A stretch of 64,000 bases of DNA from CADEEN01 sp040384625 (lineage in GTDB: Bacteria; Pseudomonadota; Gammaproteobacteria; Burkholderiales; Burkholderiaceae_C): assembly GCA_040384625.1 (NCBI GenBank), contig JAZKIW010000108.1, positions 3,613 to 67,612 of the forward strand. Direction: 5' to 3'. The notes beneath the pieces were generated by a model. The model was not told where the DNA came from. It was given only the letters and a program-made list of their open reading frames with translations, and did no database searches. Position numbers and translations under genes: made by a program. Shown piece by piece: positions 32,976 through 43,057 of the stretch. The stretch's first letter is position 1. Each line of letters opens with the position of its first letter.

Positions 32976-34022
32976 TCAGTCGTCGTTCAGGTGCTGCACC
33001 AACAGCCGGTGGAACTGGTGCACGCCACGCTCATGCTGCGGCGAATAGCGGCCGCCACGGTACTGCCGCGAGCGGATCCCGCGCTGCACCGATTGCACGG
33101 CGGCTTCGTCTTCGAACTCGACCTGATCGAGTGCCGCGCCGGCGCCCTGGCCCAGCAGGTCGGGCCGGGCCACGTAGGCGCGGAATGAGACCCGCGTGCG
33201 GCCCGGTGCAAGGGGCTGCACCAGGTTGATCGACAGGCCCCACGGATAGAAATTGAGCATGAGGTTCGGAAACAGCCAGAAGTAGTGCGCCACCACTCGG
33301 CCCTGCTCGTCCAGCCCGAGCTGCAGGTTGCCGTGCGGATGGAACTCGTAGCGGTAGCGCTTCCAGTCCAGCGCGGTCATCAGGCCCGGATGCAGGAAGG
33401 GGATGTGCAGGCCTTCGAGGTAGTTCTCGACATACAACGCCCAATGCGCGTCGAAGCTGAAGTCGCGGTCGCGCGAGGGATCGTGCACGAAGGTCTGCAA
33501 GGCCAGTTCGGGCAGGTGGTCGCGAATCGGCGCGAGCAGCTCATCGAGCGGGACCAGCGGGTCGAGCGCCGCGAAGCCGTGCCCGCCGAACTCGCCGAAG
33601 GGCAGACTGCGCAAGTGATCGTCCGGCCCAGGAAAGTCGACGGCGCCCTCGAAGCCCGGCATGAAGGTCATGCGCCCGTCCAGATCGAAGCGCCGCGAGT
33701 GGTAGGGGCACCGGATGTTGTCGTTGCGGCAGGGCGCATCGACGAGCAGATGGCCGCGGTGCGTGCACACGTTGGGCAGGCAGCGCAGCGTGCCGCCGGC
33801 ATCGCGCGCGAGCAGCAGGGGTTCGTCGAGCAGGCCCGGTCCGAGCACGCGCGGTGCGAGCGAGCCGGGCTTGCCCACGTCGGCCAGGTCGCCGATCCAC
33901 TGCCAGGTACGCGCGAAGACGCGCTCGCGCACCGCAGCGTAGATGCCGTCATCGAGGTAGAAGCGCGCATCGAGCGTGCGAGCACGCTCGATCGCGGCCT
34001 CGGGCATCGCCAGCGGCGTCAT
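32976..34022 (-). CDS. Rieske non-heme iron oxygenase, alpha subunit type
   Basis: A 348-residue aromatic-ring-hydroxylating dioxygenase-like protein. The Rieske [2Fe-2S] ligands are C86/H88 (NVCTHRGH) and C105/H108 (IRCPYHSRRF). The mononuclear iron site is in VENYLEGLHIPFLHPG (H206, H211). No reductase, ferredoxin or beta subunit gene is adjacent, so it must borrow electrons. It begins 25 bp after the binding-protein gene of a dipeptide-type ABC operon and is probably its last gene, hinting that the imported compound is a substrate or is related to one. Confidence 0.88.
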   Translation of the reverse strand: MTPLAMPEAAIERARTLDARFYLDDGIYAAVRERVFARTWQWIGDLADVGKPGSLAPRVLGPGLLDEPLLLARDAGGTLRCLPNVCTHRGHLLVDAPCRNDNIRCPYHSRRFDLDGRMTFMPGFEGAVDFPGPDDHLRSLPFGEFGGHGFAALDPLVPLDELLAPIRDHLPELALQTFVHDPSRDRDFSFDAHWALYVENYLEGLHIPFLHPGLMTALDWKRYRYEFHPHGNLQLGLDEQGRVVAHYFWLFPNLMLNFYPWGLSINLVQPLAPGRTRVSFRAYVARPDLLGQGAGAALDQVEFEDEAAVQSVQRGIRSRQYRGGRYSPQHERGVHQFHRLLVQHLNDD

Positions 34023-34047
34023 CGGCGCGCCGCCTCGCTGCCCGCAC

Positions 34048-35661
34048 TCACTCCTTGATGTCGACGCCGTAGAAGCTGTGGCGGCCGAAGGGGCTCAGCT
34101 TGTAGTCGATGACTTCCTTGCGCACCGGCTTCAACTGAACCGCGTGGGCGATCGTGAACCAGGGCGTCTGCTCCTTGAAGATGACCTGGGCGTCGCTGTA
34201 CAGCTTGGTGCGCTCGGCCTGGTTGCTGACGGTCTTGGCTTTCACCACCAGATCGTCGAAGGGCTTGTGGCAGAACTTGGCGACGTTGCTGCCGCTGGCG
34301 CTCTGCGCCGAGGCGCAGCCGAGCAAGGTGTGCAGGAAGTTGTCGGGGTCGCCGTTATCGCCGGTCCAGCCCAGCATGCCCATCTGGTGTTCGCCGGCCT
34401 GCATGCGCTTGCGGTATTCGCCCCACTCGAAGGTCTTGATCTCGGCCTTGACGCCGATCTTGGCCAGGTCGGCCTGCATCAGCTCGGCGATGCGCTTGGC
34501 ATTCGGGTTGTACGGGCGCTGCACCGGCATGGCCCAGAGGTCGGTCGTGAGGTTGGGCACGCCGGCCGCGGCGAGCAGCTTCTTGGCGCCTTCGGGATCG
34601 TAGACATCGTCCTTGATCGCATCGTTGTACGACCACATCGAGGGCGGGATCGGATTCTTCGCCGCCACACCGGTGCCGAGGTACACGCCGTCGATGATCG
34701 CCTTCTTGTTGATGGCCATGCTGATGGCCTTGCGCACGCGCACATCGTCGAAGGGCTTCTTCGTCGTGTTGAACGCCAGGTAGCCGACGTTCAGGCCGGC
34801 CTGCTCGAGCACCGTCACGTTCGGGTCCTTGCGGATCGCGTCGAGGTCGGCCGGGTTGGGGTAGGGCATCACATGGCACTCGCCCTTCTGCAGCTTGGCC
34901 CAACGCACAGAGGCGTCGGGCGTGATCGAGAACACCAGGTCGTCGATCTTGGCCTTGCCGCCCCAGAACTCGGGGAAGGCCTTGTAGCGGATCACGGCGT
35001 CCTTCTGGTACTGCACCAGGAAGAAGGGTCCGGTGCCGATCGGCTCCTGGTCGGTCTTCTCGGGCGTGCCGGCCTTGAGCATCGCGTCGGCGTATTCCTT
35101 GCTCTGCACGCCGGCGTACTCCATCGCCAGGTTCGACAAGAAGGGCGCCTCGGGCCGCTCGAGCACGAATTTGACGGTGTAGTCGTCGACCTTGGTCAGC
35201 GACTTGATCAACTTGGGCATGCCCATGTCGTTGAAGTACGAGTGGTTCGGGCTGGTGACCTTGAAGTACGGGTGCTCTTCCTTCCATTGCCGCTCGATCG
35301 CGAAGATCACGTCGTCGGCATTGAAGTCGCGCGTCGGCTTGTAGCCCCGGTTCGAATGCCACTTCACGCCCTTGCGCAGGAAGAAGGTGTATTCGAGGCC
35401 GTTCGGCGAAATCGTCCAGCGCTCGGCAAGGCCGGGCACGACCTTGGTGGTGCCGCGTTCGAAGTCGACGATGCGGCTGTAGATCTGGCTGTTGGCGTCG
35501 AACGAGGTACCGGTCGTGTTGATGCCGGGGTAGAAGTTTTCCGGGCTGCCTTCGGAGCAGAAGACCAGCGTCTTGGCGGAGACGGCGCTGGCGCCGATGG
35601 CGAGGACGGTGGCCGCGGCCAAGGCCAGGGCACGGGGTCGTGTGGTGCGGATGCGATTCAT
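34048..35661 (-). CDS. dipeptide-type ABC transporter substrate-binding protein
   Basis: A 537-residue family 5 solute-binding protein (DppA/OppA-like) with a signal peptide (RALALAAATVLAIGASAVSA) and the family features KTLVFCSEGSPENFYPGIN, WHSNRGYKPTRDFNADDVIF and GTGPFFLVQYQKDAVIRYK. Such proteins bind peptides, nickel complexes, haem or glutathione. The gene lies downstream of the permease and ATPase genes, the reverse of the usual order. The start at 35661 is set by the signal peptide. Confidence 0.88.
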   Translation of the reverse strand: MNRIRTTRPRALALAAATVLAIGASAVSAKTLVFCSEGSPENFYPGINTTGTSFDANSQIYSRIVDFERGTTKVVPGLAERWTISPNGLEYTFFLRKGVKWHSNRGYKPTRDFNADDVIFAIERQWKEEHPYFKVTSPNHSYFNDMGMPKLIKSLTKVDDYTVKFVLERPEAPFLSNLAMEYAGVQSKEYADAMLKAGTPEKTDQEPIGTGPFFLVQYQKDAVIRYKAFPEFWGGKAKIDDLVFSITPDASVRWAKLQKGECHVMPYPNPADLDAIRKDPNVTVLEQAGLNVGYLAFNTTKKPFDDVRVRKAISMAINKKAIIDGVYLGTGVAAKNPIPPSMWSYNDAIKDDVYDPEGAKKLLAAAGVPNLTTDLWAMPVQRPYNPNAKRIAELMQADLAKIGVKAEIKTFEWGEYRKRMQAGEHQMGMLGWTGDNGDPDNFLHTLLGCASAQSASGSNVAKFCHKPFDDLVVKAKTVSNQAERTKLYSDAQVIFKEQTPWFTIAHAVQLKPVRKEVIDYKLSPFGRHSFYGVDIKE

Positions 35662-35763
35662 GGAGCGACTCCTGGGATGGTCAGCGATAGAGGGCGCATC
35701 GTACCCGCGCCGCGAGGCCCAGCCGCTCCGCATTCGTACCGAGACGAACGGCTGCGCTGACGC

Positions 35764-36737
<974 letters not shown>

Positions 36738-36741
<4 letters not shown>

Positions 36742-37766
36742 GCCGCAGCGCCGGCCGCGACGGTGGCCAGGCGTCCGTGCAGTTCGATGCTTGACTCGCG
36801 CTGCGGGTCACCCAGCGGGTGGTGGCAGCGCACCAGGCCCCCTTGCCAATCACGCAGGGCCGGCCGTGTCTCGCGCGAGAGCGCTGTGGCGTAGGCGCAG
36901 CGCGGCGCGAACAGGCAGCCGGCGGGGCGGTCGAACAGCCCGGGCACCACGCCGGGGATGTTGGCCAGGCGCGCGCTGCCATCGCTGCGCTCGGGCATCG
37001 CAGCCATCAACGCCGCGGTGTAGGGGTGCTGCGGCGACTCGAACAGCGCCGCCGCGCTGCGCTGCTCGACCACCTGGCCGGCGTACATCACGGCCACCCG
37101 TTGCGCCATCTCGGCCACCACGCCCATGTTGTGGGTGATCAGCACCAGGGCCATGCCGCGCTCCTTCTGCAGCGAGCGCAGCAGGTCCAGGATCTGGGCC
37201 TGGATCGTCACGTCCAGTGCGGTGGTCGGCTCGTCGGCGATCAGCAGGCGCGGGTTGCAGGCGATGGCCATCGCGATCATCACGCGCTGGTTCATGCCGC
37301 CCGACATCTGGTGCGGGAAGTCCTTCAGTCGGCTCGAGGCCGCAGGGATGCCCACCTGCTCGAGCAGTTCGGTGGCGCGCTTTTGTGCGCTGCGTCGGTC
37401 GAGGCCTTCGTGGATGCGCAGGGTCTCGCTGAGCTGAAAGCCGATCGTGAAGCAGGGGTTCAGGCTGGTGGTCGGATCCTGGAAGATCATCGCCACGTCC
37501 TTACCGGTCAGGGCACGGCGCTCGCGCGCTGACAGGGACATGAGGTCGCGCCCCGCGAAGTGCATGCGCCCGGCGCGCACCCGGCCCGGAAAGGCCACCA
37601 GGCCCATCAGTGCCAGCATGGTCACGCTCTTGCCAGAGCCCGATTCGCCGACGATGCCCAGCACCTCGCCCTCATCGAGCGACAGTGACACGCCTTGGAC
37701 GGCATGCATCGTCGCGCCTTGCAGGGCGAATTCGACATGGAGGTCTTCGACTTCGAGGAGAGGCAT
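36738..37766 (-). CDS. oligopeptide/dipeptide ABC ATPase (DppD-type)
   Basis: A 342-residue ATPase: Walker A IVGESGSGKSVTMLAL, signature MSGGMNQRVMIAMAI, Walker B LLIADEPTTALDVTIQ, switch LITHNMGVV. The C-terminal cysteine cluster reads GCLFAPRCAYATALSRE. It is six bases downstream of the DppC-type permease gene and overlaps the DppF-type gene by ATGA. It acts with that partner at the cytoplasmic face of the permeases. Confidence 0.9.
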
Positions 37767-37772
37767 CTCGGG

Positions 37773-38693
37773 CTAGCGTTTGAGCTTCGGGTCGAGTGTG
37801 TCGCGCAGTCCGTCACCGAGCAGGTTGAAGGCCAACACGGTGATCAGGATCATCAGCCCCGGGAACGTGACGACCCACCAAGCGCGCAGCACAAACTCGC
37901 GCGCGTCGGCGAGCATCGTGCCCCACTCGGCGGCAGGCGGCTGGGCGCCCAGGCCGAGAAAGCCGAGTGCGGCGGCGTCGAGGATGGCCGTCGACACGCC
38001 GAGCGAGGCCTGCACAATCAACGGCGCCGCGCAATTCGGCAGCACCTCGGCGAACATCAGGCGCAGGCGGCCGGCGCCGGCGACACGGGCGGCGGTGACG
38101 TAGTCCTTCGAGGTTTCGGTGATCACCGCGGCCCGGGTGATGCGCACGTAGTGGGGCAGCACCACCACGGCGACGGCCAGCATCGCGTTCATCATGCCGG
38201 GGCCGAGGATGGCCACGATGACGATCGCCAGCAGCAGGCTGGGCAGGGTCAGGATGATATCCATCGCCCTCATGATCACGATGTCGAGCGCGCCGCGCGC
38301 GAAGCCCGCCACCAGACCGAGCACGATGCCGGTGACGATCGACACCGCGACGACGGCGATGCCGATCACCAGCGACAGCCGTGCTCCGTGGATCAGGCGC
38401 GACAGCAGGTCGCGGCCGATCGCATCGGTGCCTAGCCAGTAGGCCGACGAGCCGCCGGCCTGCCAGGCGGGCGGGCGCAGGAAGGCGGTGTTGTTGGTCA
38501 GGTCGGGCGGGTAGGGCGCGATCCAGGGCGCGAAGGCTGCCAGCAGCAGCACGGAGATCACGATCGCCAGGCCGGCCACCGCGCCGTGGTTGGCGCTGAA
38601 GTGGATCCAGAAGCTGCGCCACGGGCCCGGGGGGCGGCGCGTCTCGGCGCCGTCGGAGGCGGCGCTGGGCAGGGGAGTGGTCGTGGCCGACAT
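37773..38693 (-). CDS. dipeptide-type ABC permease (DppC-type)
   Basis: A 306-residue inner-membrane permease with an N-terminal cytoplasmic tail, the OppC-type segment HGAVAGLAIVISVLLLAAFA, WLGTDAIGRDLLSRLIHGAR, and the coupling loop DYVTAARVAGAGRLRLMF. It starts three bases after the DppB-type stop. Standard length for the family. Confidence 0.9.
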   Translation of the reverse strand: MSATTTPLPSAASDGAETRRPPGPWRSFWIHFSANHGAVAGLAIVISVLLLAAFAPWIAPYPPDLTNNTAFLRPPAWQAGGSSAYWLGTDAIGRDLLSRLIHGARLSLVIGIAVVAVSIVTGIVLGLVAGFARGALDIVIMRAMDIILTLPSLLLAIVIVAILGPGMMNAMLAVAVVVLPHYVRITRAAVITETSKDYVTAARVAGAGRLRLMFAEVLPNCAAPLIVQASLGVSTAILDAAALGFLGLGAQPPAAEWGTMLADAREFVLRAWWVVTFPGLMILITVLAFNLLGDGLRDTLDPKLKR

Positions 38694-38696
38694 TGA

Positions 38697-39704
38697 TCAA
38701 TGGCGCGAGATGCGCGGGTTGATGACGCCATAGGTCAGATCGACCAGCAGGTTGACGACCATCACCACGCCGCCGAGCAGCAAGAGGCCGCCCTGCAGCA
38801 CCGGGTAGTCGCGCCGCGCGATGGCTTCGATCATCCACTTGCCGACACCGGGCCAGGAGAAGATGGTCTCCGTCAGGATCGCGCCGGTGAAGAGCACGCT
38901 CACCTGCAGCCCGATCACGGTGACCACCGGGATCAGCGCATTGCGGAAGGCATGCAGGGCGACGACGCGCAGGCTCGACAGGCCCTTGGCGCGCGCGGTG
39001 CGGATGTAGTCCTCACCCAGCACCTCCAGCATCGCCGAGCGCGTCATGCGCGCGATCACCGCCAGCGGGTTCGTGCCGAGCACAATGGTCGGCAGGATCA
39101 GGTGCGAGGCGGCCGAGCGCAGCGCGCCCTTCTCGCCCGAGAGCCAGGCATCGATCAGGTGAAAGCCGGTGACGGGCTCGAAGTAGTAGGCCACCGCGAT
39201 GCGGCCCGACACCGGGGTCCAGCCCAACTGCACCGAGAACAGCAGGATCAGCAGCAGGCCCCACCAGAAGATCGGCATCGAATAGCCGGTCAGCGAGCCG
39301 ACCATCACGCCGTGGTCGAGCACCGAGTTGCGCCTAACCGCGGCCAGCATGCCAGCCGGGATGCCGATGACCAGGGCGAAGACGATCGCGCAGACAGCGA
39401 GTTCGATCGTGGCAGGGAACAGGGCGATGAATTCCTTGACGACCGGAGTCTGCGTGATCATCGACTTGCCCAGGTCGCCGTGCAGCAGGCGGCCAAGGTA
39501 GAGGCCGTACTGCACCAGCAGGGGCCGGTCCAGGCCGTAGTCCTTCATCAGCGCGGCGTGGCGCGCCGGGTCGATGCCGCGCTCGCCGGCCAGGGTCTCA
39601 ATCGGGTCGCCCGGCACCAGGCGGATCAGAAAGAAGGCGAGCAGGGTCATGCCGAGAAAGGTCGGCACCACGAGCCCCAGGCGGGTCAGCACAAAACGCC
39701 ACAT
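38697..39704 (-). CDS. dipeptide-type ABC permease (DppB-type)
   Basis: A 335-residue permease, first gene of the operon: FVLTRLGLVVPTFLGMTLLA, FFLIRLVPGDPIETLAGERG and the coupling loop DYIRTARAKGLSSLRVVALH. The start codon is preceded by TAGCAT at a distance of six bases and by no Shine-Dalgarno sequence, so the mRNA may start at or near the ATG. The 97-bp spacer to the divergent sodC gene carries a 9-bp inverted repeat that includes this hexamer. Confidence 0.9.
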   Translation of the reverse strand: MWRFVLTRLGLVVPTFLGMTLLAFFLIRLVPGDPIETLAGERGIDPARHAALMKDYGLDRPLLVQYGLYLGRLLHGDLGKSMITQTPVVKEFIALFPATIELAVCAIVFALVIGIPAGMLAAVRRNSVLDHGVMVGSLTGYSMPIFWWGLLLILLFSVQLGWTPVSGRIAVAYYFEPVTGFHLIDAWLSGEKGALRSAASHLILPTIVLGTNPLAVIARMTRSAMLEVLGEDYIRTARAKGLSSLRVVALHAFRNALIPVVTVIGLQVSVLFTGAILTETIFSWPGVGKWMIEAIARRDYPVLQGGLLLLGGVVMVVNLLVDLTYGVINPRISRH

Positions 39705-39708
39705 CGCG

Positions 39709-39775
39709 CGATGCTAACTGGCCGTCGCAGCAACGCCGATAGCGTCGTGCCGGGAACCTGCTTGCCTTAGCATCG
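39709..39775. promoter_or_regulatory. mirrored CGATGCTAA / TTAGCATCG elements between dppB-type and sodC genes
   Basis: CGATGCTAA at 39709-39717 and TTAGCATCG at 39767-39775 are perfect 9-bp inverted arms with 49 bp between them. Read on its own strand, each contains TAGCAT pointing towards a gene, so they may be mirrored -10 elements or the two half-sites of one regulator. Confidence 0.4.
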
Positions 39776-39801
39776 GCGCTTCCACAGGCAGGAGACACAC
39801 G

Positions 39802-40332
39802 ATGAAGACTCGATTCACGATCGCTGCGTTGGCACTGGCCGCCACCCTGGTGGGGTGCGCCGGCATGATGCACCGCGGCGGCCCGATGGCGATGGCCAAG
39901 CTCGAAGCCACGCGTGGCAATGCGACCACGGGCATGGTCATGTTCCACCAGCACGGCGAGCACGTCATGGTGCATGCCAAGGTCGAGGGCCTGAAGCCCG
40001 GCCAGGAGCACGGCTTCCACATCCACGAAAAGGGCGACTGCAGCAGTGGTGACGGCATGAGCACCGGCGGCCACTTCAACCCCGCAGGCAAGCCGCACGG
40101 GCCACAGGACGCAGAGCACCATGCCGGCGACCTGCCCTCGTTGAAGGCCGACGCGCAGGGCCGCGCCGACGTCAGGTTCCACCTGATGGGCGTGACGATC
40201 GGCAGCGGCGCCGCCGACATCGTCGGAAGGGGCCTGATCGTGCACGCGATGCCCGACGACTACCGCACCCAGCCGACCGGCAACGCGGGCGGGCGCATCG
40301 CCTGCGCTGTGATCGCGCGACACACTCCCTGA
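39802..40332 (+). CDS. sodC: Cu/Zn superoxide dismutase, lipoprotein form
   Basis: A 176-residue SodC. The signal ends in a lipobox LVGC (Cys19), so it should be anchored to the outer membrane facing the periplasm. Copper ligands H73/H75 (GFHIHEKGDC) and H148 (LIVHAMPDDY), the bridging H91 (GGHFNP), zinc-side residues in HHAGDLP and the disulfide Cys80 with the late Cys in GRIACAV are present. It dismutates superoxide. AGGAG precedes the ATG. Short Met/His-rich segment after the lipid Cys (MMHRGG). Confidence 0.9.
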   Translation: MKTRFTIAALALAATLVGCAGMMHRGGPMAMAKLEATRGNATTGMVMFHQHGEHVMVHAKVEGLKPGQEHGFHIHEKGDCSSGDGMSTGGHFNPAGKPHGPQDAEHHAGDLPSLKADAQGRADVRFHLMGVTIGSGAADIVGRGLIVHAMPDDYRTQPTGNAGGRIACAVIARHTP

Positions 40333-40357
40333 GGACGGCACGGCGCGCTCGCGCGAC

Positions 40358-41443
40358 ATGCCCACGGTGACGGCCGCGCTGCACATCCATGCCGGCCCGC
40401 GCGCGCGGGCCCAGTTGCGCGAGCGCGGGCTCGCTGCCGCCGATGTGCGCATCGTGCCGGCGGCGGCGGGCGGGCCCAAGGGCCTGGTGCTCAACCCGCT
40501 GGACCGCTTCATCTTCGGCCACTGGCTCGCCGGCAGCACGCACACGGTGCATCTGCTCGGTGCCTCGATCGGCGCCTGGCGCATGGCCAGCGCCTGCCTG
40601 CCCGACGCGGACGCCGCCTTGGCCGAACTGGCCGCCGACTACATCGCCCAGGACTATCCGCACGCGCCGGGCAAGGCGCCGACGTCGCGCGACGTGAGTG
40701 CGATGTTCGGCGCCAAGCTGGATGAGCGCTTCGGTGGCCGCGGCGAAGAGGTGCTGGGCCAGGCGCGCTACCGCCTGCATGTGCTGACCAGCCGCGGCCG
40801 CCACCTGCTGAGGCGCGAGGGTCGCCTGCGCACGCCGCTCGGCTACCTCGGTGCCTTCGCCACGAACCTGGTGAGCCGGCGTGCGATGGGCGGTTGGCTC
40901 GAGCGCGTGATGTTCTCCGACCTGCGCGACGCGCTGCCATTCGCGTTGCACGACTACCGCACGAAGCAGGTGCCGCTGACGGCGGGCAACCTCGGCCCGA
41001 GCCTGCTTGCCAGTTGTTCGATCCCGTTCTGGCTCGATGCCGTGCACGACATTCCCGGTGCGCCGCGCGGCGCCTACTGGGACGGCGGCATCACCGACTA
41101 CCACCTGCACCTGGACTACGCGCAGATGAGCGAGGGTCTGGTGCTGTATCCGCACTTCCAGCCGACGGTGGTGCCGGGCTGGTTGGACAAGGGGCTCAAG
41201 CACCGCCACGCTGCGACGGCCCGACTGGCCAACGTGGTGCTGCTGACGCCGGACCCGGAGTGGGTGCGGAGCGCGCTGCCGAACGGCAAGCTGCCCGACC
41301 GCGGCGACTTCAAGGCATTCGGCGACGACCTGGCCGGTCGCCAGAAGGCCTGGTCGCGTGCGGTGGCCGAAAGTCAGCGCCTGGCCGACGAGTTCGCGGC
41401 CTTGCTGCGGCAGCCGTCGATCGAGGCCATGCCTCTGCTTTGA
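40358..41443 (+). CDS. patatin-like phospholipase family protein
   Basis: A 361-residue protein with the three patatin landmarks in order: oxyanion loop GGPKG at 38-42, nucleophile elbow GASIG at 68-72 (Ser70), and DGG at 242-244 (catalytic Asp). It has no signal peptide and belongs to a divergent patatin branch I cannot name further. Expected activity is ester or lipid hydrolysis in the cytoplasm or at the membrane. It follows sodC by 25 bp on the same strand, but co-transcription is unproven. Confidence 0.75.
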   Translation: MPTVTAALHIHAGPRARAQLRERGLAAADVRIVPAAAGGPKGLVLNPLDRFIFGHWLAGSTHTVHLLGASIGAWRMASACLPDADAALAELAADYIAQDYPHAPGKAPTSRDVSAMFGAKLDERFGGRGEEVLGQARYRLHVLTSRGRHLLRREGRLRTPLGYLGAFATNLVSRRAMGGWLERVMFSDLRDALPFALHDYRTKQVPLTAGNLGPSLLASCSIPFWLDAVHDIPGAPRGAYWDGGITDYHLHLDYAQMSEGLVLYPHFQPTVVPGWLDKGLKHRHAATARLANVVLLTPDPEWVRSALPNGKLPDRGDFKAFGDDLAGRQKAWSRAVAESQRLADEFAALLRQPSIEAMPLL

Positions 41444-41464
41444 GGTACGGCCGGGCTCGCCCGC

Positions 41465-42352
41465 TCATCGCTTGTGCGCGCTGAGAAAGGCGGCGACCTC
41501 TTCCTGCGTAGGGATGCTGGCCTGCGCACCGGGGCGCGTGCAGACGATGGCCGCTGCAGCGCTGGCGCGATGCAAGGCGTCGATCAGGGCGTCGCCCTGG
41601 CTCAAGCCCGCGGCCAACACGCCGCAGAAGGTGTCGCCGGCCGCCGTGGTGTCGACGGGCTCGACGGCAAACGCCGGCAACTGCAGCCGCTGGCCGAGGT
41701 GACGCGCGCAACAGCCGCGCTCGCCCAAGGTGACGATGACCGTCGGCACGGCCAGCCGGGCGAGCGCTGCGTCGATGTCGTCCGACACACCCGTGACTTC
41801 GCCGAGCTCGCCTTCGTTGACCACCAGCACGTCGAGTGCCTCCAGCAGGGTCGGCGGCAACGCGTGCGCCGGTGCGGCATTCAGCACGACGCGGACGCCG
41901 GCGCGGCGCGCGGCCTGCGCGTAGGCCGTCACCGTCTCCAGCGGGGTCTCGAGCTGCAGGAGCAGGTGGCTGACGCCTGCCAGCGAGGGCAGGTCGGCCG
42001 CATGCAGCGCTTGGTTCGCACCCGGCGCGACGGTGATCGCGTTCTGGGCATCGTCGGACACGCAGATGAAGGCGGTGCCGGTAGGTAGCGTCGCGGAGCG
42101 GCTGATGTGCATGCGCACGCCGGCGTTCTTCAACGACGCCTCGAGCGGGGCGGCGAAGGCATCGCTGCCCAGGCTCAGCAGCATCTGCGTTGCGGCGCCG
42201 CCAGCGCGTGCGCAGGCGACCGCCTGGTTGGCGCCCTTGCCGCCAGGGAAGGTCTGGAAGTCCCGGCCCAGTACCGTCTCGCCTGGCGCAGGAATGTGCG
42301 TCGCGCGAACCACGAAGTCGAGATTGGCCGAGCCAGCGACGAGGATGCTCAT
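41465..42352 (-). CDS. rbsK: ribokinase (PfkB family)
   Basis: A 295-residue PfkB carbohydrate kinase. PGGKGANQAVACARAG is the ribokinase-type first signature; VDTTAAGDTFCGVLAAGLSQ is the second, with the catalytic Asp. MSILVAGSANLDFVVRA is the standard start (ATG 42352). It phosphorylates ribose or a similar pentose at O5. No ribose transporter lies next to it; the upstream gene is a glutathione transferase 10 bp away, so the functional link is unclear. Confidence 0.88.
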   Translation of the reverse strand: MSILVAGSANLDFVVRATHIPAPGETVLGRDFQTFPGGKGANQAVACARAGGAATQMLLSLGSDAFAAPLEASLKNAGVRMHISRSATLPTGTAFICVSDDAQNAITVAPGANQALHAADLPSLAGVSHLLLQLETPLETVTAYAQAARRAGVRVVLNAAPAHALPPTLLEALDVLVVNEGELGEVTGVSDDIDAALARLAVPTVIVTLGERGCCARHLGQRLQLPAFAVEPVDTTAAGDTFCGVLAAGLSQGDALIDALHRASAAAAIVCTRPGAQASIPTQEEVAAFLSAHKR

Positions 42353-42362
42353 GATCGTGCGG

Positions 42363-43031
42363 TCAGCCCAGCTGGTAGGGGCCGCCGCGCTCCAGCGCTT
42401 GCCGATAGGCCGGGCGTGCATGGATGCGGGTCAGGAATTCGCCGATCCTGGGGTAGCGCGCACCCATGCCGGCGCGCGACGCCGCGGCCTCGAGAGGAAA
42501 GCTCATCATGATGTCGGCGGCGCTGAACGCCTCGCCGGCGAACCACGGCCGCGCCGCAAGCTCGGCCTCCATGAAGTTCAGTTGGCGGTCGATGTTGGGT
42601 TTCACGAAGCCCTTCATCACCTTGTCGGCGATGGCCTTGGCGATCGGCTTGGCGAAGAAGGGCATCGGTGCGGTGCGCACCTTGTTGAAGACGAGGGCCA
42701 TCACCATCGGCGGCATCGCCGAGCCTTCGGCGAAATGCAGCCAGTACGTGAAGCGCAGGCGCTCGGGCGTGCCGGCTGCCGGTCGCAGCAGGGCGCCGCC
42801 GGCGCGGTCGAGCAGGTATTCGACGATGGCCCCGGTTTCGGCGACGACATTGCTGCCATCGCTGATCACGGGTGACTTGCCCAGCGGGTGTACGGCTTCG
42901 AGCTCGGGTGGCGCCAGCGAGGTCTTCTTGTCGCGCGCGTAGCGCTTGACGTGGTACGTCAGGTTCAGTTCTTCGAGCAGCCACAACACCCGCTGCGAGC
43001 GCGAGTTCTCGAGATGGTGCACGGTGATCAT
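42363..43031 (-). CDS. glutathione S-transferase family protein
   Basis: A 222-residue GST: thioredoxin-like N-domain ITVHHLENSRSQRVLWLLEE (with Ser in place of the catalytic Tyr/Cys zone), PLGKSPVISDGSNVVAETGA (cis-Pro and the glutathione-binding loop) and a helical C-domain with WFAGEAFSAADIMMSFPLEA. The start at 43031 fits the family. Substrate unknown. Confidence 0.88.
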   Translation of the reverse strand: MITVHHLENSRSQRVLWLLEELNLTYHVKRYARDKKTSLAPPELEAVHPLGKSPVISDGSNVVAETGAIVEYLLDRAGGALLRPAAGTPERLRFTYWLHFAEGSAMPPMVMALVFNKVRTAPMPFFAKPIAKAIADKVMKGFVKPNIDRQLNFMEAELAARPWFAGEAFSAADIMMSFPLEAAASRAGMGARYPRIGEFLTRIHARPAYRQALERGGPYQLG

Positions 43032-43057
43032 GGTCGGACTCGCTTTCGAATGTGGAC

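Noticed and set aside
33976..35760. A 594-codon open frame on the plus strand
   Set aside because: Fully antisense to the family 5 binding-protein gene, which has clear homology and a signal peptide.
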